Positions 36,078 to 45,366 of a stretch of DNA of 64,000 bases are shown piece after piece. The translations under genes were made by a program, and so were the position numbers. This DNA is from Anadara kagoshimensis (lineage: Eukaryota; Mollusca; Bivalvia; Arcoida; Arcidae): NCBI GenBank assembly GCA_021292105.1, contig CM037874.1, positions 60,475,261 to 60,539,260 of the forward strand, in the 5' to 3' direction. Position 1 is the first letter of the stretch. Each line of letters begins with the position of its first letter. The notes below the pieces were generated by a model. That model was not told the origin of the DNA and did no database searches. It saw nothing but the letters and a program-made list of their open reading frames with translations.

Positions 36078-36160
36078 ACCCTGATTTAACCTCCGTTAAT
36101 TGCACGTCAATGGTTTCCGTTAAAACTCTGTGTTTTATTTTATGACAACAAACCCTGATC
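36009..36160. repeat. Tandem duplication of the 5' end of the seven-TM gene
   Basis: CTCCGTTAGTTGCACGTCAA near 36010 and CTCCGTTAATTGCACGTCAA near 36091 begin two copies of about 75-80 bases. Both continue through ACTCTGTGTTTTA to CAACAAACCCTGAT. The first copy is the coding start of the gene; the second is noncoding and partly diverged. Confidence 0.75.
36074..36159 (-). promoter_or_regulatory. Two copies of recurrent viral intergenic motif (ACAAACCCTGAT)
   Basis: Copies at 36074-36085 and 36148-36159, upstream of the seven-TM gene. They match the motif ATCAAGGTTTGT found before other viral genes with one mismatch (G in place of A). The remainder of 36161-36429 is AT-rich leader for the next gene with no frame of note. 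Confidence 0.5.
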
Positions 36161-36429
36161 TAGGTTAAGGAGAGTTTGGCGTAAACAACAACTGACACCT
36201 GTCACTCAAATATATGGGCGTGACTATAACTTGTTGGATATGTTTACACGTTAGAGACCGCAGTGTTTGTCAAGGTATTGTAAAACGAGACATTAAATTT
36301 TTAGACACGAATGGAATTTGTAATGGCTGATTAATTTTAAACCATTGATTGCTGTGAGTAATAAAAAAAAACTGTGTACTAATAATAATCAAAAGTGTTT
36401 GACATTGTTGAAAAGAACTTGAAAAAAAA

Positions 36430-37494
36430 TTGAATATGGATATGAACAAGAAACAGAAACTAGTGCGTAAATACATCTGTCCAGATAGATTCCGGAATGG
36501 ATCTTTAAAACGAAGGTCGGAAACATCCAAGTACGAACCAGATGTTAAAAAACATTGTTCCAACTGTCTCAATACAAACTTAGTCAGTGTTAATGAGATA
36601 AGTAATGCCGTGAAGCAACTAGTACACACGACATGTGATCAGTGCGGTGTTTTGTGGAAGGACATTAAAGAAACCCGCAAAGGACATTTGGACATGCATA
36701 TCAGGAACTCAGCTTCGCGTGTGGGTATCGACATTAGCGCAAAAATAAACGCTCGTAAACATAACGACAAGAGTATTGAAGACCAAGCTTACCTGAAGTA
36801 TTGTTCGGATAATTTAGGCAGTGCTACCACCAAAGTCAGTAAATTCTCAAAACTGACCGGAGAAGAAAAACAAAAATACACTTCAAAAGTTGAAGGGGAT
36901 TACAAACAAGACATGTCATTTTTAAAAAGAACAGCCTTTTGGAATGATAGGGTGGATGACAGACCAGCGGTGGATTTATTACAAGTGCCTTTTTTTCTGC
37001 ACCAAAAGAACTCTAAAAGATTCCCTTTTCACGAAATAGTGAAAACTTATGGGACATATCGTTATATTTTCAATTATATACAAGATGAGGTATCACCACA
37101 TGTTACATTTATAACAGACATTGATGTCTCGACAGATAATTGGGGTACAGAAAACTACGTGTGTTACAAATGTACCGAACCTTTAGAGATAGACTTTACT
37201 TCTTCCGATTGTCCAAAAGTTAAAGACTCTAAAGCTTGTTCTTGTTCCATACACAACCCAACGGAATACACCGACAGAGAAGAGGATCCCCCAGAGTATG
37301 TTTCACCGCAATTGGACCTTTTAATGAACATTCTTACTCCGGAAAATGGTAAGCGTTCTAAACCAGTAAATACCCAGATACCTGTGACTTACTTAGGAAA
37401 AAAGAAATTTTTATATCAATGTAATGACATGTTTAGTGCTTATGTAATTCATTTAAATTGTTGCAGCAACCCTTTCAATAAGAACAATTTGTAG
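36430..37494 (+). CDS. Viral Cys-rich protein, unknown function
   Basis: 354 residues; I do not recognise a family. The N-terminus is basic (KKQKLVRKY, LKRRSE). Two Cys pairs, C43-x-x-C46 and C69-x-x-C72, spaced like a zinc ribbon, are followed by a Lys-rich region. A second Cys cluster near residues 240-275 (CYKC, CP, CSC) may bind another zinc. No signal peptide or membrane segment. The likely start is the first ATG at 36430; another Met at residue 3 is in frame. A nuclear or DNA-linked role is possible from the basic and zinc character, but this is inference. Confidence 0.7.
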   Translation: MNMDMNKKQKLVRKYICPDRFRNGSLKRRSETSKYEPDVKKHCSNCLNTNLVSVNEISNAVKQLVHTTCDQCGVLWKDIKETRKGHLDMHIRNSASRVGIDISAKINARKHNDKSIEDQAYLKYCSDNLGSATTKVSKFSKLTGEEKQKYTSKVEGDYKQDMSFLKRTAFWNDRVDDRPAVDLLQVPFFLHQKNSKRFPFHEIVKTYGTYRYIFNYIQDEVSPHVTFITDIDVSTDNWGTENYVCYKCTEPLEIDFTSSDCPKVKDSKACSCSIHNPTEYTDREEDPPEYVSPQLDLLMNILTPENGKRSKPVNTQIPVTYLGKKKFLYQCNDMFSAYVIHLNCCSNPFNKNNL

Positions 37495-37810
37495 GTCTAC
37501 CATGGACTTTACATATGACAAAAAAAAACATTAAATTTTCATTTATTGTAGAAATAAAGGAAAATCATTTAGATACATTATGGACAATAAAATGTTTGAA
37601 AATTACTATAACCAGGAAAGAGTATGATAGAATGGAATTATTTGTATTCATGGAATATTTTTGTTTTGTAATTATGTTTGAATTTGAAACTACTGCTCAG
37701 ACATTTTGATTGTATATATTTTACTTATGTTATTTTTTTATAAATAAAAACAAGAAAAAATTATATATATATATAAATATATCTTTTTTTTTTTAATTAC
37801 ATTAATAAAT
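37495..37810. other. AT-rich space between convergent genes
   Basis: Holds a short frame of 64 codons (37515-37709) behind an A9 run, with lysine-rich, low-complexity composition, and an (AT)n stretch near 37760. An AATAAA-like signal at about 37741 could serve the upstream gene. I see no firm gene. Confidence 0.5.
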
Positions 37811-40035
37811 TTATAAAAGTAATAACGCTGCCATTTTATGTAAATCTGCCTTGAGCGGAATGACCGGCATGATGAATCTTGAACTATCGAGGTCCTGACC
37901 GATCTCATTATAGAGACCTAGTCCCGTTTTTTGTGCAATTGATTTCATGACTCTGTAATGATTTGTATTGATTTCGTATTCATCCACCAACAGCCTTGTA
38001 AGTGATTGTAAGCGGTCTGTATCTCTTTGCTGGTCATCTAAAATCGCATGGGTGTGTTCAATCGCAGAGTTGAAATCTTCAAACGTTCTCAATGTCGTCG
38101 TTCTGTTATTTTTATAAAGGCGCCTTTTAACTTTCATAATGAGATCGTCGGGATCGACTACTGCGGCAACTTCTTCATCGAATTTGAGCATGTCCACAGC
38201 CGCTTGGGGTTCGATGTATTGAAATTTATTAAATTTGATGGCCCACTGTTTTAATAGATGTTTATTCAGGTGTCTCAAAATGAAAAAAGACGAAGCAAAG
38301 TCTCCCTTAAACAACTCTAATGTTTCGGTCACTTCTTTCAAAACTTGCATTTTAATCGAACTTAGATCCCCTTTGAAAATTGAATTGAAACTTTGAAGAG
38401 TAAGCGTGGTGTATTTAGAGATGTTTTTAACAAACAGCTTCTTACAGGTTTTTAAGGCCTTGTTCAAATGAGATTCCTTTGTAAGAAATTCGTGAGTTAA
38501 TTCCCATGAAGCCTGGCGATACTCAACATTTCCGACTTGTGTTGTTGCTATGAGTAAGCCGACCAAGACGTCAAAAATAATCTCGGGGACTTATTGAAAG
38601 ATCTTTCTAGTTTATGGGTCTTAAACACCATAGCATCTAAAGTGTCTTCCATGATGTCTGATTGTAATTGATATCCGTCCCATAATCGTGGATGCCAAGA
38701 TGTGTCATTGTTGTCGTCGTCGTTTGAACTGTTAATCATGTTCATATGATCAAACACTATTCCATCTGAATCCTGGTATTGAAAATCTCTCCTACGTTCC
38801 GACACGAACAGATTTATTGTTGAAGATTGTCGGTTTCTCCCTAATCCTTGGTATATGTCAGCGACACATGGCGTGTGGTCAACAGATAACCCATCCACGA
38901 TCACAAATGTCTGCGTGGCCCATTTGAAATTCAAATCTACTCCAACACTCACACATGTAGTATGAACAAGAACACGTTTGTTTTTTAACCCTTTTTGTGG
39001 GTCTGAAATGAAAGTCGATTTGACCGCTGTGGGTGTGGTTCCAGTGAGAAGTACTACTTTGTCGTTTCCTACTAGTTTCTGCACGAAATCAGCGATAAGA
39101 TTTGCTTGAGTACGAGTGTTACATAACACAACAGCATTTTCACCGAGGTTCAAAAGTACATGCATGAGGTAACCCCCAATGTCTCCGTCGTGTTGATGTT
39201 TATGTGATTTATAGGCTTTGGTAACTAAAGTGATAAACAAATCTTTGGCCGCCGATCCGTGTTTAGAGATAAAGAAATTCTCAGTTTTCATCATGTAAAA
39301 TTCTTCCTTCCCCAGCACATTTTTTAGTTTCCGACAAAACACTTTGGAATAGATAGAATAACTGACGAGTAACGAATCAAATACACGTACGTGATGATAT
39401 TTGTGACTATATTCATTAACAATACACACTTTTTTTCTCCTCGTCAATCCCGATAAGAGGTGCTTGTCTATAGCCGATAGGTGCCAAGGAGCAAGTGTCG
39501 CATCTGTTATAATCACCGTAGAAATGTTTGAAACAATGGTTCTGATGTATTTTGCAATATTTTTTCTTTCATTCATCGGTGTAACAGGCGAGATGATCTC
39601 GTTGAACACGCCGTTGGGTTCATCTATGTACACGAGATCCCAATGAGCAAATGTGGTTTCCGATTTGATAGCCTTAATGCGCCGTAACGATTGTACTTGA
39701 ATTATGACCCGTGGGTGTTCCTCTGCCGATATAGGTCCATTGATGTCCTGATAGTTAATCAATTCTGGTACAACAGTGCACATGTACGAACTATAAGACC
39801 GGCGACTAGATATTATCAACACCCTCTCATACTCTTTGATCACATTTAAGAACATGGCCGTTTTACCGCTACCCATGGGGGATTTTACAATCAATACATC
39901 GTGCGTATCAAGTTCTCTTCCAACATCACTCACGTATCTCTGATTGATTTTTTGATTCGTGCATTGGCTTGATGGGTTATTAAATGGAAATCCGTATAAG
40001 TTTTTCAAAGCATACTTTACGACCCCCGTTTGCAC
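37811..40035 (-). CDS. Origin-binding-protein-like SF2 helicase, frame-broken
   Basis: The first frame (40035 to 38548, 495 residues) has helicase motifs in order: I MGSGKTA (about residue 54), II VYIDEPNG (DE-box), III ITDATLA, V TTCVSVGVDL and VI QGLGRNR. The set and the variant spellings resemble herpesvirus UL9-type origin-binding helicases, which unwind replication origins. A second frame (38566 to 37811, 251 residues) starts only with TTG, lacks an ATG for its first 75 codons or so, and overlaps the end of the first; it looks like the C-terminal part of the same protein. The break falls in 38548-38592, with a G4 run at 38585-38588. Whether this is a true lesion or an indel error cannot be told here. 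The gene is divergent from the UL24-like gene, 54 bases away. Confidence 0.8.
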
Positions 40036-40089
40036 GTGCTCTATTGGAGTTAAATTTTCTCCTTCTTCTTCTTTTCTTTTCTTTTTTCG

Positions 40090-40671
40090 ATGCCTCGAAA
40101 GGCCTGGAGGAGCAATGTCTTTTCATCACCTCTTGTTAGGGGTATACAACGACATGAGAGACTACAAAGGTCCTGTGGTCGTGAGTTTAAAACCGTTAGG
40201 GATTTCAGTACAAAATCCAATGTGTCAAAGTTAATGGCAACAGAGCTGGCTCAAATCACACACGGGGCAGATCCAAACACTCGTGTGTACGTGTTCAAAG
40301 AATTGTCCGTAAACCGTATAAAACATCAATCTCGTCGAGCGGACTTGGTATTTTACATTCCTAAAACAGCCATAGTGTACGTGGAGTACAAAACCGTAGA
40401 GGGTGAATCAGAAAAATGTCACGTCACTCAATTACGAGAGACCCAAAATAATTTAATTCGCAACTTGATTTACAGGTTATCGGTTCTTCCATTTGAATAT
40501 AAGTCTGATTGTTTTATTCAAGTGATAACAGTTTTACTAACTAGAAAATTTAACGGAAACAAAAGACAAGATGATCATGTTATTCGTTATACCAAAACTG
40601 CTTCCGTGCGTGATACAACTGACTCAAAAAATATGGTATCTATTTTGGGTAGAATGGGACGGTTGCTTTGA
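40090..40671 (+). CDS. UL24-like PD-(D/E)XK nuclease-fold protein
   Basis: 193 residues from the first ATG. The core FKELSVNR, then RRADLVFYIP and VYVEYKT, then a Gln/Arg-rich helix (QLRETQNNLIRN), matches the pattern of herpesvirus UL24 proteins: conserved Glu (E71), Asp-Leu (D85-L86) and Glu-x-Lys (E99, K101) of a PD-(D/E)XK fold. UL24 proteins are nuclear or nucleolar and widely conserved in herpesviruses; a role here is inferred. The first 48 residues read poorly; another frame from ATG 40115 reads better up to 40234, so a one-base indel in 40115-40234 is possible, or translation may start at Met49. Confidence 0.6.
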   Translation: MPRKAWRSNVFSSPLVRGIQRHERLQRSCGREFKTVRDFSTKSNVSKLMATELAQITHGADPNTRVYVFKELSVNRIKHQSRRADLVFYIPKTAIVYVEYKTVEGESEKCHVTQLRETQNNLIRNLIYRLSVLPFEYKSDCFIQVITVLLTRKFNGNKRQDDHVIRYTKTASVRDTTDSKNMVSILGRMGRLL

Positions 40672-40746
40672 CATTTACATTAAACATTTAAATGAAAATT
40701 CAAAATCCCCCATACTCACTACGTGTCCGGATAACAAAAAAATTTC

Positions 40747-40885
40747 ACAAACTTGAATCTGATATACAGATAATGTATGCACATGACATTTGATCTTGAA
40801 ATTTTTTATCACAAACCTTGTTATGTAATACAGATAAATTAAACACAGGATTTGGCCCTTGATATTTTAAAACACAAACCTTGAT
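40747..40885. promoter_or_regulatory. Three copies of recurrent viral intergenic motif
   Basis: ACAAACTTGAAT (40747-40758), ACAAACCTTGTT (40811-40822) and ACAAACCTTGAT (40874-40885) lie in the 458-base space before the exonuclease gene. The frame of 68 codons antisense to this region is low complexity and not called. Confidence 0.55.
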
Positions 40886-41008
40886 ATTTGTTAACAGACT
40901 ATTTACCGAGCTAATTTTGATATGTATTTGAAACTTTTTTGTCGGACACAAACATTAATCTAAACAACGAACTACGTTTTAAATAAATAAACATAGAAAG
41001 CCGTGTAG

Positions 41009-41020
41009 TTATAAAAGGGG
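41009..41020 (+). promoter_or_regulatory. TATA box of the exonuclease gene
   Basis: TTATAAAAGGGG, a near-ideal TATA element, about 110 bases before the ATG at 41131. It leaves room for an RNA start near 41045 and a leader of roughly 85 bases. Confidence 0.65.
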
Positions 41021-41130
41021 GTGTCAGAAAAAATCTTTATAATTATCACTCAAACGTTGTCCAAGAGCAAGCATACATCAGACGTTATCTTTGTTACCTT
41101 GTTTTATTATTAACTGTACAACTACCACCA

Positions 41131-42708
41131 ATGGATTCTGTGGAGCAAGTCAATATTTCTACCGTTGAAACACCCAACACGTCGTGTCTCCCTGGCGATA
41201 TTAATGACGACGACGATGATGATTTTAACCCAGACGATGGTAAAAGCATTCTTCTACTACCCCAACGTTCAGATAAAGAAGATGATGATAAACCACGTAA
41301 AAGATTGTCAGAGATCGACGTTGAAGGACCAAATGCTAAAAATATAAAACAAGACACCACGGACAGCAATGCTGATAATGTAGAGGAATGTGGTTTTACG
41401 AGCGATGAGGTGAGACTAGCATATGAACTTAACAAAGATTGTATCGATGAATGTTTAGATTCTATATTTTGTTCAGATTCCGATGAGAAAGAGACCACTT
41501 ATACAGCACCTGAACTTACCGAACAAGTGTTACCGGAAACATTGGAGGACACTCTATTTAACCAGACCAGAAAATACCTGCTCGATTTGTCAGACGAATA
41601 CAATGTTATGAAACCGAAGATCAATGATAAAACCAACAAGAAGGACTTCATTAAAACAGTTTATGAAATGTCTAAATCATCCTCCGAATCAATCGACCTA
41701 ATGTTTTGGAAAACAATTAAATTGATCACTGTGGGCTCTAGTCATTCAATCGATCTAGCCAATACCAGAGGAGAAATAAGTAGAGCACAAATGCTTCCGG
41801 TACAGTTTGGGGGGACCAAATTGGGCATATGTGGTCCCCCGGTATTTCTTCAGGAGGTGGGTAAATATGGAGAAGACTGGGTGGGAGACCAACTTGCTTT
41901 AAAGAACATACCCCACGAGGCATCTGGAAAGATTTGTAAAATGTCCTTTCCGTTATCTTCTACAACACCCGATTACATTTTCTTCACGGGCGAACAGGAT
42001 TGCCCCGCTGATGCCCCTATCCATTTTGAACAGGGTGCCATAACAGGTGTGGGCGAAGTCAAGACGTCGTATATGGATAAATCAACGGTACCTATATGGA
42101 AGAATGATGACGTTACGGTAGACTCATTGTTCAAAGAAAAGTCGAAATTTATTAGAAATTCACATTGGAGTGGTGGTGACAAATCAAAGCTAACGTCAAG
42201 GTTACCTGTTACTTTGCGAAAACATAAGGATTTATGTAATCGCATTGCTACCGAAGCGGCCAATTCTACAAAATGGAGTTTATGGTACTATGACGATCCC
42301 GAAGACGAATCAGAATTTCGTATTGAAAAACAATTCGATCCTAAAGTTATCGAGAATCAGTTTTACATAAAGCTTTTCACTTCTCCCATCGGCCGTCAAA
42401 TGTTATGTGAGGCAATGTCTGTATTGGATTACGTAAAAGAAGGCACAGAAAAACTGACAATTCGGGCATTTTTTCCTTGTGTTATGGACAAAAACAGGAA
42501 ACCCATATCTATATTTGAGTATCTCAGAAGCGATGATAAATCCGACAGTGAAGAAGAGAAAGAGGAAACACCCTATTTTCTGGTTGCCTTTTCGGTCAAT
42601 GCCACTATGGAGGTATATGTTGATGATTTGAGAAAACTGGACAGCATTACGAACAGAGACTGTGCTAATGCCATGTATAAGGAGGCTCGGGCCAGATACT
42701 TGATGTGA
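41131..42708 (+). CDS. Alkaline-exonuclease-like PD-(D/E)XK nuclease (UL12 type)
   Basis: 525 residues. The first 130 are acidic (DDDDDD, SDSDEKE) and probably flexible. The core has YGEDW (E248), TPDYIF (D281) and GVGEVKTSY (E309, K311), the layout of the lambda-exonuclease/UL12 class of PD-(D/E)XK enzymes, which process replicating and recombining viral DNA. The spacing between D281 and E309 is usual for the fold. A second acidic insert (SDSEEEKEE) lies near residue 495. I infer a nuclear 5'-3' exonuclease; a different nuclease of the same fold is possible. Regulated by the TATA box at 41009; AATAAA at 42801. Confidence 0.65.
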   Translation: MDSVEQVNISTVETPNTSCLPGDINDDDDDDFNPDDGKSILLLPQRSDKEDDDKPRKRLSEIDVEGPNAKNIKQDTTDSNADNVEECGFTSDEVRLAYELNKDCIDECLDSIFCSDSDEKETTYTAPELTEQVLPETLEDTLFNQTRKYLLDLSDEYNVMKPKINDKTNKKDFIKTVYEMSKSSSESIDLMFWKTIKLITVGSSHSIDLANTRGEISRAQMLPVQFGGTKLGICGPPVFLQEVGKYGEDWVGDQLALKNIPHEASGKICKMSFPLSSTTPDYIFFTGEQDCPADAPIHFEQGAITGVGEVKTSYMDKSTVPIWKNDDVTVDSLFKEKSKFIRNSHWSGGDKSKLTSRLPVTLRKHKDLCNRIATEAANSTKWSLWYYDDPEDESEFRIEKQFDPKVIENQFYIKLFTSPIGRQMLCEAMSVLDYVKEGTEKLTIRAFFPCVMDKNRKPISIFEYLRSDDKSDSEEEKEETPYFLVAFSVNATMEVYVDDLRKLDSITNRDCANAMYKEARARYLM

Positions 42709-42800
42709 ACAAAAAACAATAAGAAATGTGTGATTGTTGATTTTTTGTGTATTATGAAATGAACTTTGGTTTCTTTTAAAAAATGTATTTGTAAATTAAA

Positions 42801-42856
42801 AATAAAACATAAAAAAAAGAAAAACTGATTATATCATACAATGTAGTTTTTTTATT
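42801..42856. terminator. Back-to-back poly(A) signals between convergent genes
   Basis: AATAAA at 42801-42806 serves the plus-strand exonuclease gene. TTTATT at 42851-42856 (AATAAA on the minus strand) directly abuts the stop of the minus-strand gene. This compact pairing is usual in herpesvirus genomes. Confidence 0.65.
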
Positions 42857-43447
42857 TCATAAAATATAAGAATACACCAATGGTAAAACGTTATTCTTGA
42901 TTAACATGAATACCAAAAACATAAAATCCCGTACCGGCGTATCTCTTACAGTATATACTATAATCGCTAGGATAAATCCAACTATCATTACCTTACTTAT
43001 TTTGGAAATGAACGATAAACCATTCATGTCATAAATGTAGGGGACTAACGTCAGCGACCTTTGGGTATCGTAAGACGCACACAATACTACATCAACGCAT
43101 TCTCCAGTGTGATAGGATTCCATGATGCATTTCATTTCCCCGTAGGTGATAATTTTACATTCTCCATCCGACCTTTCAAGAGAGTAAATATTACCATTTA
43201 GAACGCTGAGACGACAACGGTTTTGGTTAGCAATAAATTCCGCTTTAATGACTGAATCTCGTCCAAACATATCGAATAATTGACCCATGGGTATTTCTTT
43301 CTGTATCATATTGTTCACCTCTGCCGTATGAACACTGTAAACGCCCATAGTAATCTCGTCAAACGAGATCCGTCCTCCCTGGGTATCATATACGGTTTTA
43401 CTTTTATTTTTCCTCTGAACAATCATATTTACACACATAAGAGTCAA
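42857..43447 (-). CDS. Viral membrane protein with C-terminal hydrophobic segments
   Basis: 196 residues, family not recognised. Residues 1-145 are soluble in character with scattered Cys. Two hydrophobic segments follow, about 148-167 (VMIVGFILAIIVYTV) and 172-195 (FMFLVFMLIKNNVLPLVYSY), close to the C-terminus. That suggests a tail-anchored or hairpin membrane protein with its bulk on one side of the membrane. No clear signal peptide. The start could be Met4 or Met8. It is the last gene of a minus-strand run beginning at 45283. Confidence 0.65.
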   Translation of the reverse strand: MTLMCVNMIVQRKNKSKTVYDTQGGRISFDEITMGVYSVHTAEVNNMIQKEIPMGQLFDMFGRDSVIKAEFIANQNRCRLSVLNGNIYSLERSDGECKIITYGEMKCIMESYHTGECVDVVLCASYDTQRSLTLVPYIYDMNGLSFISKISKVMIVGFILAIIVYTVRDTPVRDFMFLVFMLIKNNVLPLVYSYIL

Positions 43448-43465
43448 ACAAACAATGTTAATGTT

Positions 43466-44083
43466 TCAAGCAGGACATATCTTGGTGAGAATGTATTGCA
43501 TTTGCGCTTTAAACTGTTTATTGTGTTTAATACATCCCATGGTGTTTTCTAAAGACTTTGTATATACGGATTGAAGAATCTCGATTACTACGTCAAACGT
43601 TTGTTGATTAATTTCGAAACCATCCAAAACATCATATATCCGATATAAGAGATCTCTAGCTGAATGATTGTAATTATTCATGAAATGGTTTACAAACGAA
43701 ATTTTGGATATTTTCTTATCGCCCTCGTACGAAGATTGAATGTCATCATGTTTTCTTTTTAAACCTCTTTTTTCATTTTCTTGTGACGTTTTTAGCTTCT
43801 TAAATGGTGGCTCTCGTTTACTCGGCGGTCGTTCGATCCACACGGACTGTGTATCACTGCTTTTGAAAACGTTATTCCCGTGAATATCTTCGTAAACGGA
43901 TTTATCGTAATTTGGTTGGCACCAAGAATTCACATCTACAGGTCCCACCATTGTTTCTAACGTATCGTAAACGATATATTCCTTATTATTGTATCGATTA
44001 AGATAAACCGTCATGTCTTTAATGTTCAATGCATCTTTCATAAACAAAGGAATGTCAAGTAGAGTGTCTGTGTTTGAATTCAT
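43466..44083 (-). CDS. Viral protein with basic nuclear-signal-like stretch, unknown
   Basis: 205 residues, not recognised. The centre (about 89-118) is rich in Lys and Arg, including KREPPFKKLK and KRGLKRKHDD, good candidates for a nuclear localisation signal. The C-terminal 80 residues are helix-prone. Its ATG overlaps the stop of the upstream frame (TAATG), so the two are tightly coupled. No membrane segment. Confidence 0.65.
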   Translation of the reverse strand: MNSNTDTLLDIPLFMKDALNIKDMTVYLNRYNNKEYIVYDTLETMVGPVDVNSWCQPNYDKSVYEDIHGNNVFKSSDTQSVWIERPPSKREPPFKKLKTSQENEKRGLKRKHDDIQSSYEGDKKISKISFVNHFMNNYNHSARDLLYRIYDVLDGFEINQQTFDVVIEILQSVYTKSLENTMGCIKHNKQFKAQMQYILTKICPA

Positions 44084-44280
44084 TACGACTGCATTGGCGC
44101 CGCTAAAGCCACGAGAAATTTGATGAATTGTTCCGTTCGTTCTCTTTGGCCACTAGATGACTGGTCAACGTGAAAACAATCGGCCTTTTCGAGGTACAGA
44201 TCTGTAATTTCGGCAATGGTTGTTGTCTTTTCAAACTTGGCGTTGAGAGGGTCTGTTTCGATATCTATCACGTCTGCCAT
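44083..44280 (-). CDS. Small viral protein, 65 residues, unknown
   Basis: Starts 4 bases after the stop of the small membrane protein and overlaps the next ATG by one base (TAATG). The sequence is acidic in the first half and hydrophobic at the end (FIKFLVALAAPM). The spacing with neighbours and lack of another frame support it as a real gene. No function can be given. Confidence 0.55.
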   Translation of the reverse strand: MADVIDIETDPLNAKFEKTTTIAEITDLYLEKADCFHVDQSSSGQRERTEQFIKFLVALAAPMQS

Positions 44281-44284
44281 TACA

Positions 44285-44467
44285 TTACGAAGTATTGGAA
44301 GAGGATGTTTTTTTGCAGCAACACGAGCAACAAAAATTACAGGTTCGTACGGTATAATACAGACAGCGAAATAATGTCGCTAAAATGACCAGCGATAATA
44401 ACACACCTAGTCCACAGAGTATGTACACAAACGGGGGGCTAGTTATAAATGAGATAAAATTAGTCAT
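44285..44467 (-). CDS. Small single-pass membrane protein with poly-Cys tail
   Basis: 60 residues: short outer end, one strong membrane segment (about residues 13-35, VYILCGLGVLLSLVILATLF), then a Cys-rich membrane-proximal stretch (CNFCCSCCCKK) and a Ser/Thr-rich end. Clusters of Cys next to a membrane segment are often palmitoylated; that is inference. It sits between genes on the same strand with gaps of 21 and 4 bases. Too short for family assignment. Confidence 0.65.
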   Translation of the reverse strand: MTNFISFITSPPFVYILCGLGVLLSLVILATLFRCLYYTVRTCNFCCSCCCKKTSSSNTS

Positions 44468-44488
44468 GTCATAGTTTTATATACAACT

Positions 44489-45283
44489 TTAATGGAAAAT
44501 TTCGTCACCCCAATATACAACAAAGTCCGTTCCACCGGAAGCCTTGATAATTAACTTTACCAATGGGCCCTGTAAGGTGTATTTTCCGTAAAGCGAACAA
44601 ATACTATCGTTGAGTCTAAATTGTTCAGGTAGTCCGAAAAGGTCAATTTCTTCATCACCTTCGGTGATTTTGAAATATATATCGCAGAGGGCGCATCTTC
44701 TAGAACACGGATCTTTGAGAAACATTTTCATATAAGCGACCGCCTTAGTTAAATACCCCAAATCTTCTGGAAAATAAAACCATTCGGGGTGAGAAACGTT
44801 CAATCTGGGTAGTGGATTAGGATCGTTTTTGTCTTTAAAGGCGTCTTTGATACACATGGGATTAGTACACAAGTGCGTGTCAAAAAAACAATCGATGTTT
44901 TTTGTGGTCAGCGTATCGTTGTTCAGTTCCGCTAAACGCTGCCTTATCGTCCGTCTAAGCACCGTGAGTCCAGGCAATACCGACTTACACAGCGCTTCAC
45001 GTGCCCTGTCTGATGTAAGTGTCGAAGGGACGCATTTCTTGTACACGGCCGACAACAAGTCCGATTTGAACTTTTCAGTAAATACTCTCGGTAAAGTTTG
45101 ATCTTCAATTGATCCTTGCATGCTCTCTGCACAACGCTCTGCATCGTGGTTTACATCACAACCGGCATCTTGATTGACAATGAGGATCGAACCGTCGTGG
45201 CATTTAACGAGCCGCTTACAACTGTTGGAGATTGCATTGACAATATCGTTACATTTAGACAAATCTTCGAGGTGGTCAGTCAT
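44489..45283 (-). CDS. Viral Cys-containing protein, unknown
   Basis: 264 residues, not recognised. Fourteen or so Cys are spread along it, with closer groups THLCTNPMC (about residue 140) and CSRRCALCDIYF (about residue 200) that could hold zinc. A helical, basic middle (TVLRRTIRQRLAEL) and a globular C-terminus ending WGDEIFH follow. It heads the minus-strand run that continues to 42857. A C9 tract near 45343 lies upstream. Confidence 0.65.
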   Translation of the reverse strand: MTDHLEDLSKCNDIVNAISNSCKRLVKCHDGSILIVNQDAGCDVNHDAERCAESMQGSIEDQTLPRVFTEKFKSDLLSAVYKKCVPSTLTSDRAREALCKSVLPGLTVLRRTIRQRLAELNNDTLTTKNIDCFFDTHLCTNPMCIKDAFKDKNDPNPLPRLNVSHPEWFYFPEDLGYLTKAVAYMKMFLKDPCSRRCALCDIYFKITEGDEEIDLFGLPEQFRLNDSICSLYGKYTLQGPLVKLIIKASGGTDFVVYWGDEIFH

Positions 45284-45366
45284 ATCTAGTCTCAGCTATA
45301 ATAATGAATTGATGAGATTTTCGAATTCTTTTTATACTATCACACCCCCCCCCTTCCCGTACTAGA

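Noticed and set aside
37515-37709. 64-codon frame in an AT-rich spacer
   Set aside because: Composition is biased and its start lies at an A9 run; kept only as a note.
40745-40951. 68-codon minus-strand frame
   Set aside because: Low complexity, no neighbour support, and overlies three copies of the intergenic motif.
41094-41498. Ser-rich 134-codon frame on the minus strand
   Set aside because: Antisense of the acidic exonuclease N-terminus and overlaps its start.
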